IMG/VR virus record: IMGVR_UViG_3300044703_000149
Location: 1-20,724 of that record
Reading direction: 5' to 3' (one strand)
DNA: 20,724 nucleotides
Origin: a virus
Shown here: positions 1-6,172 of the stretch, one piece after another
Layout of the letters: each line of letters starts with the position of its first letter
How positions within the stretch are numbered: position 1 is the first letter of the stretch
Position numbers and translations under genes: made by a program
The notes under the pieces: model-generated
Database searches by the model: none
What the model was told of the DNA's origin: nothing
Seen by the model: the letters and a program-made list of their open reading frames with translations, nothing else

Positions 1-213
1 GGCGCAGTGGCCGGGGCACGCGTCCCAGTCGTGCGCCTGGCGCATCCCGTGGTCGCCGTCCGGCACCCATGGGCAGTCGCACACGCCGCTGCCCTCGTGG
101 CAGTCGGGGCACGCCTTTGTCAGGTGCCCCACCCATGCCCGGCTCTCCCAGTTGGCCGGGTCGAGCAGGGCCTGGGGGTCCCGGCCTGCGTGCTGGATGC
201 GGTAGTAGGCCAC
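1..213 (-). CDS. Cys/His-rich small protein, zinc-ribbon-like, 3' end outside window
   Basis: Read leftward from a GTG at 213-211, the frame stays open for 71 codons to the window edge, so the C-terminus is missing. The visible protein has CPDC (residues 35-38), CDC (45-47) and CPGHC (66-70) with several His residues. This resembles a zinc-knuckle or DnaJ-type cysteine cluster, although the exact CxxCxGxG spacing is not met. Non-shadow character is supported by Trp/Asp/His-rich, soluble-looking composition and by a well-placed promoter. A minus-strand TTGACA and TACAGT, 17 bp apart, end 6 nt before the GTG, so the mRNA would be leaderless; there is no Shine-Dalgarno. It is the only protein gene on this strand and lies divergent from the replication gene. 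Function is unknown; small Cys-rich proteins of this kind are common in actinophage early regions. Confidence 0.62.
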   Translation of the reverse strand, partial: MAYYRIQHAGRDPQALLDPANWESRAWVGHLTKACPDCHEGSGVCDCPWVPDGDHGMRQAHDWDACPGHCA

Positions 214-217
214 ACAG

Positions 218-248
218 CAACTGTAGATCAGCGGTCTACAGTTGTCAA
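218..248 (-). promoter_or_regulatory. Leftward promoter overlapped by a 10-bp inverted-repeat operator
   Basis: On the minus strand TTGACA (248-243), a 17-nt spacer and TACAGT (225-220) form a near-consensus sigma70-type promoter. CAACTGTAGA (218-227) and TCTACAGTTG (235-244) are perfect 10-bp inverted repeats with a 7-nt centre that cover the spacer and both hexamers. A dimeric repressor bound there would block the promoter. The expected transcription start coincides with the GTG at 213. Confidence 0.6.
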
Positions 249-312
249 GCGGGCTGCGATGCAGGCGTCATTTGCAATGGGGCCATCACTGATTGGTGCT
301 GGGAATCCCTGT

Positions 313-363
313 GGTGCGCACCCCATACGCACCTTGAGGGGCGCCGGCTGACCGGCGTATAGA
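313..363 (+). promoter_or_regulatory. Candidate rightward promoter with adjacent palindrome
   Basis: TTGAGG (334-339), an 18-nt spacer and TATAGA (358-363) match the sigma70 consensus at 4 of 6 positions each and point toward the replication gene at 428. A perfect 10-bp palindrome GGTGCGCACC (313-322) lies just upstream, and a GCCGG/CCGGC hairpin lies within the spacer. It would give a leader of roughly 55-60 nt. The element is predicted only from matches. Confidence 0.4.
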
Positions 364-427
364 CGTTTTAGGGGGGCCGATGGGGCGGCCCGCGTGGACC
401 GGATGTGCGGCCCGGCCATAGGGGTGA

Positions 428-1960
428 ATGCCGGGCATGGCGATAGGAGGGGCATGGCGGGTCGGGGCAGCGACGGGCGGGGGAATCCGAGGGGTGGCTG
501 ACACCATCGGGCCCACGATGCCCATCGCCGCGCGCGCCGTGCCGAACGAGCCGGGGCCGCCCGCGCCGTGGGCCATGGGCGAGGCGTCCCGGCCGCGCCC
601 GGCCCAGAGGGTCCCGCCGCACAGCGCCGAGGCCGAGGAGGCGCTGCTCGGCGCCTTGCTGCTCACGCGCGAGGCGCTGGCCGAGGGGCTGGCCCATGCC
701 ACGGCCGACGACCTCTACCGCCCGGCCCACGCCCAGTTGTTCGCGGCGATGGCCTCGCTGCACGCCCGGGGCGAGCCCGTCGACCCGGTGACGCTGCGCG
801 CCGAGATGAGGCCGGCCGACCTCGAGGGCCTCGGGGGCGCGGGCGCGCTCGTGTCGCTGATGGCCGCCTGCCCGTCGACGTCAGGGGCCGGGCGCTACGC
901 CGGCATCGTGGCCCGGGCCGCGGCCCGGCGCCGTGCCATAGCCGCCCTGGCCGAGGCCACGGAGGCCGCGTACGCGGGCGACGACGAGGGGGCGCGCGAG
1001 GCGCTGGCCGAGGCGGCCGACGTGCTGTCGGGCGGATGCGCGCCCGCCGAGCCCGACGATGACCTCGACGCGTTCCTCGATGTCGCCGAGCCCGAGTACG
1101 ACTGGGTGGTCCCCGGGTTGATCGAGCGGGGCGACCGCGTGATCCTCACGGCGGCCGAGGGCGTGGGGAAGTCGACGCTGCTGCGCCAGGCGGCCGTGCA
1201 GCTGGCCAGCGGCACCCACCCCTTCACGGGCGAGGCCATCGTGCCGGCCAGGGTGCTGTACGTCGACTGCGAGAACCCGCCCCGCCTGCTCCGGCGCAAG
1301 CTGCGCCCGCTGCGCGCCAAGGCCCGGGGCACCCCGTGCTACGACCCGGCCAACCTGGTGTTCAAGGCCCGGCCTGAGGGCCTGGACCTGCACGCGCCCG
1401 ACGACGCCCGGTGGCTGGAGGGGTGCTGCGAGCGCGTGCGGCCAGACGTCGTGCTCATCGGGCCGCTGTACAAGCTGGCGAGCGAGGACCCGAACGAGGA
1501 GCGCACGGCCAAGCTCGTCGCCGCCCTGCTCGACCGGCTCCGGGTCCGGCACGGGTTCGCTCTCGTCCTGGAGGCCCACACGCCGAATGAGGCGTCGACG
1601 GGCGGCAGGCGCGTGGAGCGCCCGTTCGGGTGGTCGGGGTGGCGGCGGTGGCCCGAGTTCGGCCTGTTCCTGGCGCCCGACGGGTCGCTGCGCCACTGGC
1701 GCGGGGCGCGCGACGAGCGGGACTGGCCGGCCGCTTTGAAGCGTGGCGGGGCCTGGCCATGGGAGGCGGTGACGGACGCCCGCGGGGTCACGTTCGCCGG
1801 CGTCATGGGGGCGTGCCGGGACGCTGGCGAGATGCTGTCGTACCAGGAGCTCGGCCGCCGGCTGGGCGCCCACCCGCAACAGGTCAAGCGGGCCGTGGAG
1901 GCCAACAGGCCGCAGTGGGACCACCTCGCGAGGGTGATCGCCGACGGGGAGGAGTTTTAA
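428..1960 (+). CDS. DnaB-N / RepA-like (AAA_25) replicative helicase or initiator ATPase
   Basis: This 510-residue protein probably unwinds DNA or loads the host helicase during phage replication. Residues about 60-190 resemble the DnaB N-terminal domain (PPHSAEAEEALLGALL, then a helical region rich in A, E and R). Residues about 215-400 form a RecA-type ATPase with Walker A AAEGVGKST (242-250), a YVDCEN strand, a Walker B-like strand VVLIGPL with Gly where Asp is usual, and LEAHT. This core resembles RepA/AAA_25 proteins more than the DnaB C-terminal domain. The end (about 470-500, YQELGRRLGAHPQQVKRAVE) looks like a helix-turn-helix. ATG 428 is preceded by AGGGGTGA. GTG 494, ATG 518 and ATG 572 are in-frame alternatives, and the first 60 residues are low-complexity. 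It sits directly upstream of the iteron array, consistent with an initiation role. Confidence 0.8.
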   Translation: MPGMAIGGAWRVGAATGGGIRGVADTIGPTMPIAARAVPNEPGPPAPWAMGEASRPRPAQRVPPHSAEAEEALLGALLLTREALAEGLAHATADDLYRPAHAQLFAAMASLHARGEPVDPVTLRAEMRPADLEGLGGAGALVSLMAACPSTSGAGRYAGIVARAAARRRAIAALAEATEAAYAGDDEGAREALAEAADVLSGGCAPAEPDDDLDAFLDVAEPEYDWVVPGLIERGDRVILTAAEGVGKSTLLRQAAVQLASGTHPFTGEAIVPARVLYVDCENPPRLLRRKLRPLRAKARGTPCYDPANLVFKARPEGLDLHAPDDARWLEGCCERVRPDVVLIGPLYKLASEDPNEERTAKLVAALLDRLRVRHGFALVLEAHTPNEASTGGRRVERPFGWSGWRRWPEFGLFLAPDGSLRHWRGARDERDWPAALKRGGAWPWEAVTDARGVTFAGVMGACRDAGEMLSYQELGRRLGAHPQQVKRAVEANRPQWDHLARVIADGEEF

Positions 1961-1996
1961 CAATTGCAAGCACTCAGCAAGCGCGCCCGCGACGCC

Positions 1997-2163
1997 CTGA
2001 CCTGCTGTGACAGCTTGGGCACCCTTTGTTTGCGGGTGCTAACTGGCTCTGTCACAGCCGTCACACTTGCCCGTCACACCACAAAGCAGCAGGTCAGAGG
2101 CGGTTTTCGGGGGAGTGTGACGGAAAAATCCGTCACATCGTGGTATAAGTGCAGGTCAGAGGC
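1997..2163. repeat. Second repeat family, GCAGGTCAGAGGC
   Basis: GCAGGTCAGAGGC occurs directly repeated at 2089-2101 and 2151-2163. CTGACCTGCTG at 1997-2007 is an 11-bp inverted copy of CAGCAGGTCAG at 2087-2097. The three copies interleave with the CYGTCACA octamers, suggesting two different binding proteins or a composite site. Confidence 0.8.
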
Positions 2164-2208
2164 CCTGTCACACTGTCACCCCTTAAGGGGGGGCCTGACG
2201 TGTGACAG
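2006..2208. repeat. Iteron array: nine CYGTCACA-type octamers in about 200 bp
   Basis: Forward CTGTCACA occurs at 2049-2056 and 2165-2172, and forward CCGTCACA at 2058-2065, 2071-2078 and 2130-2137. The same octamers occur inverted as TGTGACAG at 2006-2013 and 2201-2208 and as TGTGACGG at 2116-2123. CTGTCACC at 2173-2180 is a ninth, one-mismatch copy. The copies at 2116-2123 and 2130-2137 form an 8-bp inverted repeat around AAAAAT. Confidence 0.9.
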
Positions 2209-2256
2209 GCGCCCGGCCCCCTGGGGGCGAGGGGCCCGCGTGACGGGCGCTGGCGG

Positions 2257-2294
2257 CGAATCCGAACCGGCTGGGCGGGGTCACGGCAGCGTTG
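2257..2294 (+). promoter_or_regulatory. CGAATCCGAACC element, copy 1, upstream of the HTH gene
   Basis: CGAATCCGAACC at 2257-2268 recurs exactly at 17679-17690. Its GAACC starts 37 nt before ATG 2301 (35 nt before the start in the other copy). CGTT at 2290-2293 falls where a -10 would lie for a leaderless transcript. The ATG has no Shine-Dalgarno. The layout recalls an ECF-type GAAC/CGT promoter with a longer spacer (about 21 nt); the identification is tentative. Confidence 0.35.
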
Positions 2295-2300
2295 CCGGTG

Positions 2301-2648
2301 ATGAGCCAAGTGACGCCTCACGAGCCCGAAGAGGCCATGCCCGCTGGCGCTGGCAGGGGCCCGACACGCTGGCCCCTCGGGCCCCTCGCCGCCGCCCTCG
2401 GCATCCAGCTCGGGGTTGTCGGCGGCCAGCAGCCAGGGCCTCGCCAAGGGCTGGTCGCCCTCGCCCAACAGGTGGGCGTCAGCCACACCATGGTCAAGCG
2501 GCTGAGGGCACAGGGGCTCAGCGACAGCCAAGCCGACCGGTATGCCGCCGCGCTCGGCTACCACCCCGTCAACATCTGGCCCGACTGGCTGGCTCCCGCC
2601 ACGGACGGTGTCGGCGATGGCGACTGGTACACCGACGTCGACTTCTGA
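2301..2648 (+). CDS. Small helix-turn-helix DNA-binding protein (WPDW type)
   Basis: This is a 115-residue protein. The core RWPLGPLAAALG ... LVALAQQVGVSHTMVKRL ... LSDSQADRYAAALGYHP ending VNIWPDW matches a small HTH family frequent in actinophages and actinobacterial mobile elements. There, a variable linker separates the WPL helix from the HTH and the domain ends HPxxxWPxW. The linker here (about residues 37-49) is Gly/Gln/Pro-rich. The C-terminus is acidic (DGDWYTDVDF). ATG 2301 was chosen because it opens the conserved part; TTG 2292 is an in-frame alternative and neither has a Shine-Dalgarno. Its place beside the iteron array makes it a candidate binder of those repeats or a regulator of early genes; this is inference from position. 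Confidence 0.72.
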   Translation: MSQVTPHEPEEAMPAGAGRGPTRWPLGPLAAALGIQLGVVGGQQPGPRQGLVALAQQVGVSHTMVKRLRAQGLSDSQADRYAAALGYHPVNIWPDWLAPATDGVGDGDWYTDVDF

Positions 2649-2719
2649 CCCCGCCGCCCAAAAATTACCGAAAATCGGCTCAATGACCCACGCACAGTCG
2701 AAGTTCTCTCTCCGTCACC

Positions 2720-3013
2720 ATGGCGTCGGGTAAGTCGACGACCGAGCGAGGGTACGGCGCGTCGCATCAGCGATTGCGAGCCCGGGTGGCCCCGATCGTT
2801 GCTGCGGGACGTGCGTCGTGCTCACGGTGCGGCGAGGTCATCGTCCCGGGATCGAAATGGCATCTGGATCACACCGACGACCGGGCTGGCTACCTGGGCG
2901 CGGCGCACGAGTGGTGCAACGAGTCGGCCGCTGGCCGGAGGGGCGGGTTGGCGGCGGCGGCCGCCCGCCGCGCGCGCGGCGCGGTGGCGCGGGTGACCCG
3001 CCTTCGGTGGTGA
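2720..3013 (+). CDS. HNH endonuclease
   Basis: This 97-residue protein carries a compact HNH fold. C34-x2-C37 with C66 provides part of a zinc site, HLDH (48-51) supplies the HNH histidines, H63 follows, and CN (66-67) ends the motif. The basic N-terminal region YGASHQRLRARV is typical of short phage HNH proteins encoded next to terminases. In HK97-like cos phages such proteins act with the terminase during genome packaging, and the location directly before TerS supports that role. No Shine-Dalgarno is visible before ATG 2720. The 71-nt gap upstream is comparatively A/T-rich and could hold the packaging site. The stop overlaps the next start as TGATG, implying translational coupling. Confidence 0.85.
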   Translation: MASGKSTTERGYGASHQRLRARVAPIVAAGRASCSRCGEVIVPGSKWHLDHTDDRAGYLGAAHEWCNESAAGRRGGLAAAAARRARGAVARVTRLRW

Positions 3014-3342
3014 TGGCGCGTGAGTCCCCTCGGTTCCGGCAGCGAGGCCAGCGGTTGTGGGACGCGCACCAGGGCCAGGTCGCCGGCGAGCGGGGCGTGG
3101 TGCTGCTCGAGGAGGCGTGCCGCATCGCAGACCGACTGGACCGGCTCGACCAGCTGCTGAAGGGCGACGTCGGCACGTGGGCCTCGATCGCCGTCTCGCG
3201 CGACGGCACGATCGAGCTACGCGTGGACGCGGCCCTGACGGAGGCGAGGCAGCAGGCGAGCGTGCTGCGCCAGATCTTGAGCGGCTTGGAGATGCGAGGC
3301 GGTGACGACGGCGACAGCGACGGCTGGCTCGACGACCTGTAA
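3013..3342 (+). CDS. Terminase small subunit
   Basis: This 109-residue protein resembles the actinophage TerS family. It starts RFRQRGQRLWDAHQGQ, then has the conserved helical segment LLEEACRIADRLDRLDQLL, a short beta-hairpin (IAVSRDGTIELRVD) and a helix LTEARQQASVLRQILSGL. In this family the small subunit recognises the packaging site and hands DNA to the large subunit. ATG 3013 overlaps the HNH stop by one base. The C-terminus is acidic (GGDDGDSDGWLDDL) and its codons overlap the start of TerL in another frame. Assignment rests on remembered family pattern and gene order. Confidence 0.75.
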   Translation: MARESPRFRQRGQRLWDAHQGQVAGERGVVLLEEACRIADRLDRLDQLLKGDVGTWASIAVSRDGTIELRVDAALTEARQQASVLRQILSGLEMRGGDDGDSDGWLDDL

Positions 3343-4837
3343 GCCGCGGTTCGCGACGCCTCGGTGCCAGCGGCGGAGGACGCTGGGCCCGGCTGTGGGG
3401 GAGATCGCCCGCCGATTGGGCCTGCCGTTGATGCCATGGCAGCAGACGGTCATCGACGTCGCCCTCGAGCTCGACGGGGACGGGTCGTACCACTACGACG
3501 AGGTGGTCCTGACGGTCCCGAGGCAGAGCGGGAAGACGGCGCTGATCCTGGCGATGCTCGTGCACCGCCTGGTGGTGATGACACGGGACCTGGGCCGGCA
3601 GCGGGTGACGTACACGGCCCAGCAGCGCCAGAAGGCGCGCCTGAAGATGGAGCGGGACTTCGCGCAGACCCTGCGTGACGCCCGGTCGTTCACCGAGATC
3701 ACCCATGTCCGGAACCGCCCCTCGAAGGTCACCGAGTGGAAGCTGTCCCTGAACAACGGCGCGGAGAACATCCAGTTCGGCCGGGGGAACTACCTCCAGA
3801 TCGACGCCCCGTCTCGCACGGGCGGCCACGGCGACACGCTGGACGTCGGCGTGATCGACGAGGCGTTCGCCCGGGAGGACGACACGGTCGAGACGGGCAT
3901 GGCGCCGTCGATGATCACCCGCCGCTCCCGGCAGGTCTGGGTCGTGTCGACCGCTGGCGACGAGCGGTCCGTGTACCTGTGGCGAAAGATCCTGGCCGGC
4001 CGCAAGGCGTGCCGGTCCCACAAGCACGGCCGGACCGCCTACTTCGAGTGGTCGGCGCCAGAGAAGGCCGACCCGTCCTCCCCCAAGGTGTGGCGGGCGT
4101 GCATGCCCGCGCTCGGGCACACTGTGACGGAGCGGGTCATCCATGGCGAGTGGGAGAAGGCGGTCCGCGGCGGCGATGAGGGCATCGACAAGTTCCGCCG
4201 GTCCTACCTGAACCAATGGCCGAGGACACCGAAGCTCGACGAGGAACTGGCGCAGCTGCCGATGGTGAGGCTATGGGCGGCGGCAGCTGATCCTGCGGCG
4301 GAACGCGGGGCGCGGCCGGTGTTTGGCGTGGACGTGGACGCAGACCGCCTCGCCCACGTCGCCGTCGCCTGGCGGCGCCCGGACGGGAGAGTCCAAGTGA
4401 TGCTCGCCGACACCGACCTCTCGCCGTTGCGCACCGCGGAGCGGGTCGCGAAGCTGGCCGGTGACTGGAGGGGGCCTGTCGTCCTCGGCGGGCCGTCGGC
4501 ATCCCTCGAAGGCGACGTGAGGCGCGCCCAGGTCATCAGCTCGACGGCCTTTGCTGCGGCGTTCGGCCGGTTCTGCGACCTGCTCAACGACGACGGGCTC
4601 CGTCACGGCAACCAACCTCGGCTCAACGCTGCCGTCGCCGTCGCACGCGACAAGTCGATGCCGTCGGGCGAGCGGTCGATGCAGTTGAGGGACGCACCGG
4701 GGATCGGGCCGCTCGTCGCCGTCGTGCGCTCCATACATGGGCTGCTGCTGGCGCCGCCCAAGCGCGCCGCCACGCCGGTCGCCCCTACCAAGGCAACGGT
4801 CGACGGGAGGGCGGATGTGATGTCCATGCTGTTCTGA
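3302..4837 (+). CDS. Terminase large subunit
   Basis: This 511-residue packaging motor has Walker A VPRQSGKT (72-79), Walker B VGVIDEA (182-188) with catalytic D186/E187, and the coupling motif STAGD (216-220). A RNase H-like nuclease domain follows, beginning FGVDVDAD (341-348). It powers DNA translocation into proheads and cuts the concatemer. The strand that usually carries the second nuclease Asp (a vDpxGPa pattern in relatives) reads VVLGGPSA (393-400), and the usual C-terminal W-D-R motif is not evident, so nuclease residues may be altered. GTG 3302, with GAGG just upstream, is the only reasonable start before the conserved MPWQ region (44-47). It overlaps TerS by 41 nt. Confidence 0.93.
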   Translation: MTTATATAGSTTCKPRFATPRCQRRRTLGPAVGEIARRLGLPLMPWQQTVIDVALELDGDGSYHYDEVVLTVPRQSGKTALILAMLVHRLVVMTRDLGRQRVTYTAQQRQKARLKMERDFAQTLRDARSFTEITHVRNRPSKVTEWKLSLNNGAENIQFGRGNYLQIDAPSRTGGHGDTLDVGVIDEAFAREDDTVETGMAPSMITRRSRQVWVVSTAGDERSVYLWRKILAGRKACRSHKHGRTAYFEWSAPEKADPSSPKVWRACMPALGHTVTERVIHGEWEKAVRGGDEGIDKFRRSYLNQWPRTPKLDEELAQLPMVRLWAAAADPAAERGARPVFGVDVDADRLAHVAVAWRRPDGRVQVMLADTDLSPLRTAERVAKLAGDWRGPVVLGGPSASLEGDVRRAQVISSTAFAAAFGRFCDLLNDDGLRHGNQPRLNAAVAVARDKSMPSGERSMQLRDAPGIGPLVAVVRSIHGLLLAPPKRAATPVAPTKATVDGRADVMSMLF

Positions 4838-4844
4838 GGCCCTG

Positions 4845-4871
4845 TTGCCACCCATGTCGGATGGTGGCGCT
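4845..4871 (+). promoter_or_regulatory. TTGCCACCC late element, copy A (portal)
   Basis: TTGCCACCC at 4845-4853 is followed after 6 nt by GATGGT (4860-4865) and after 6 more nt by GTG 4872. The spacing equals that of copies B, C and D; only the -10-like box is weaker here. An ATG at 4854 lies inside the element in the same frame. Confidence 0.55.
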
Positions 4872-6119
4872 GTGACCGTTGCGCCGCCCCTCGTCGAGAG
4901 GGGCAATGTCGGCATCTTCTCGCCGGGGACGTGGTGGACATCCTTGGACCACGAGGAGACGCCGGAGCTCCGGTGGCCCCTGTCGGTGTGGGTGTTCGAC
5001 CGGATGCGCCGCACCGACTCGCAGGTGGCGTCCGTGCTTCGGGCTGTGACCCTGCCGATCCGTCGCACTGGCTGGCGGGTCGACCCGAATGGGGCGCGCC
5101 CCGAGGTGGCGCAGCAGATCGCCGAGGACCTCGGGCTGCCGTTGGCGAGCGACACGGGCGACGTACCCCCGACGGGGCGAGCGAAAGACCGGTTCTCGTG
5201 GCACCAGCACCTTGAGTGGGCACTGCTGATGCTCCCGTTCGGGTTCATGTTCTTCGAGCAGGTCGTGCGAGTCGACGGCGGCGGGATGGTGCGGCTGCGC
5301 AAGCTGGGGCCGAGGATGCCCCGGACGATCGTGGGCATCGACGTCGCTGACGACGGCGGGCTGGTGTCGGTCACCCAGGCTGCGGGCGCCAAGAGCGTGG
5401 TGATCCCGGTAGACAGGCTCGTCGCCTACGTCCACCAGCGGGAGGGCGGCAACTGGCTGGGGTCGAGCATCCTCCGTCCTGCCTACAAGTTCTGGATCCT
5501 GAAGGACCGACTGCTGCGGGTCCAGGCCCAGACGATCGAGCGGAACGGGATGGGCGTCCCCCTGTACGAGGGGGCTGAGGGCGAGGAGGACTTGACCGCC
5601 GGCCTGTCGATAGCGCAGCGGTGGCGGGCGGGTGACAACTCGGGGGCGGCGATCCCGAACACAGCCAAGCTCACGCTGAAGGGGGTGGACGGGCACATCC
5701 TCCCGGACGCCGATCCCGTGATCCGCTACTACGACGAGCAGATCGCCAGGGCGGTCCTCGCTCACTTCCTCAACCTGGGGACCCAGACCGGGTCGTGGGC
5801 GCTGGGCACGACGTTCGCCGACTTTTTCACATTGTCGCTGGAGGCGTTGGCCGACCAGATCGCCGATGTCGCCACCCAGCATGTCGTCGAGGACCTCGTC
5901 GACTGGAACTGGGGGCCCGACGAGCCGGCGCCGCGGATCATCCACGACGAGATCGGCGCCAAGAACGAGGCCCTCGTCGCGGCGATCAAGATGCTGGTCG
6001 ACGCCGGCGTCATCATCCCCGATCGCATCACCGAGGAGTTCTCCCGCGCGCTGCTTGGCCTGCCGGCCAAGGGGCTACCGTCGCCGACGCCCCAGCAGGC
6101 TCCGGCGGGAGGCGGGTGA
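4872..6119 (+). CDS. Portal protein
   Basis: This protein of about 415 residues should form the dodecameric ring at the capsid vertex through which DNA passes. Recognisable stretches are RTDSQVASVLRAVTLPIRR near the N-terminus, the FSWHQHLEWALLMLPFGFMFFE segment, GGNWLGSSILRPAYKFW, and a C-terminal helical stem with LGTQTGSWALGTTFADFF. This pattern fits actinophage and DUF935-like portals. Start choice: GTG 4872 places the upstream TTGCCACCC element at the same distance as in three other genes. ATG 4854 and TTG 4845 are in-frame alternatives that would add 6 or 9 residues. No good Shine-Dalgarno supports any of them. The C-terminal tail is Pro/Gly-rich. It follows terminase by 34 nt. Confidence 0.88.
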   Translation: MTVAPPLVERGNVGIFSPGTWWTSLDHEETPELRWPLSVWVFDRMRRTDSQVASVLRAVTLPIRRTGWRVDPNGARPEVAQQIAEDLGLPLASDTGDVPPTGRAKDRFSWHQHLEWALLMLPFGFMFFEQVVRVDGGGMVRLRKLGPRMPRTIVGIDVADDGGLVSVTQAAGAKSVVIPVDRLVAYVHQREGGNWLGSSILRPAYKFWILKDRLLRVQAQTIERNGMGVPLYEGAEGEEDLTAGLSIAQRWRAGDNSGAAIPNTAKLTLKGVDGHILPDADPVIRYYDEQIARAVLAHFLNLGTQTGSWALGTTFADFFTLSLEALADQIADVATQHVVEDLVDWNWGPDEPAPRIIHDEIGAKNEALVAAIKMLVDAGVIIPDRITEEFSRALLGLPAKGLPSPTPQQAPAGGG

Positions 6120-6124
6120 GCAGA

Positions 6125-6151
6125 TTGCCACCCGGCCCTGACACTGCCCGC
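6125..6151 (+). promoter_or_regulatory. TTGCCACCC late element, copy B (protease)
   Basis: TTGCCACCC (6125-6133), 6 nt, GACACT (6140-6145), 6 nt, then ATG 6152. The same arrangement occurs before three other late genes. GACACT sits where a -10 box of a leaderless transcript would lie, but the distance from TTGCCA to it is 9 nt, not the 17 nt of a normal sigma70 promoter. Confidence 0.6.
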
Positions 6152-6172
6152 ATGACCGAGGCGACGGTGTGA
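6152..6172 (+). CDS. Possible six-codon leader peptide before the protease
   Basis: The ATG placed exactly at the expected leaderless position of element B opens a six-residue frame (MTEATV). Its TGA (6170-6172) overlaps the GTG of the protease (6169-6171) as GTGA. It may deliver ribosomes to the protease start, which itself has no Shine-Dalgarno. It is also possible that this ATG is not used. Confidence 0.3.
   Translation: MTEATV

Larger units (their letters stand above)
1961..2300. other. Non-coding interval, candidate phage replication origin
   Basis: No convincing gene is present in these 340 bases; the frames open through it lack protein-like composition. The interval holds nine CYGTCACA-type octamers, three copies of a GCAGGTCAG element, a perfect 12-bp palindrome CCCCTTAAGGGG (2179-2190), a GCCCCC-T-GGGGGC hairpin (2216-2228) and short A/T tracts (around 2102-2107, 2124-2129 and 2144-2149). 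These are unusual in so GC-rich a genome. Iterons plus A/T-rich patches next to a replicative ATPase are the classic layout of an origin. A multi-operator control region for the HTH gene at 2301 is the main alternative. Confidence 0.55.

Noticed and set aside
881-1969. Long minus-strand frame opposite the replication ATPase
   Set aside because: Arg/Pro/Gly/Ala-rich shadow of a strongly GC3-biased gene; the plus frame has clear domains.
1964-2686. 240-codon plus-strand frame across the iteron region
   Set aside because: Low-complexity Arg/Pro-rich translation; overlaps the well-supported HTH gene in another frame and runs through the repeat array; no ribosome site.
2822-4216. 464-codon minus-strand frame opposite the terminase genes
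   Set aside because: Shadow of TerS and TerL; composition typical of the complementary strand of GC-rich coding DNA.
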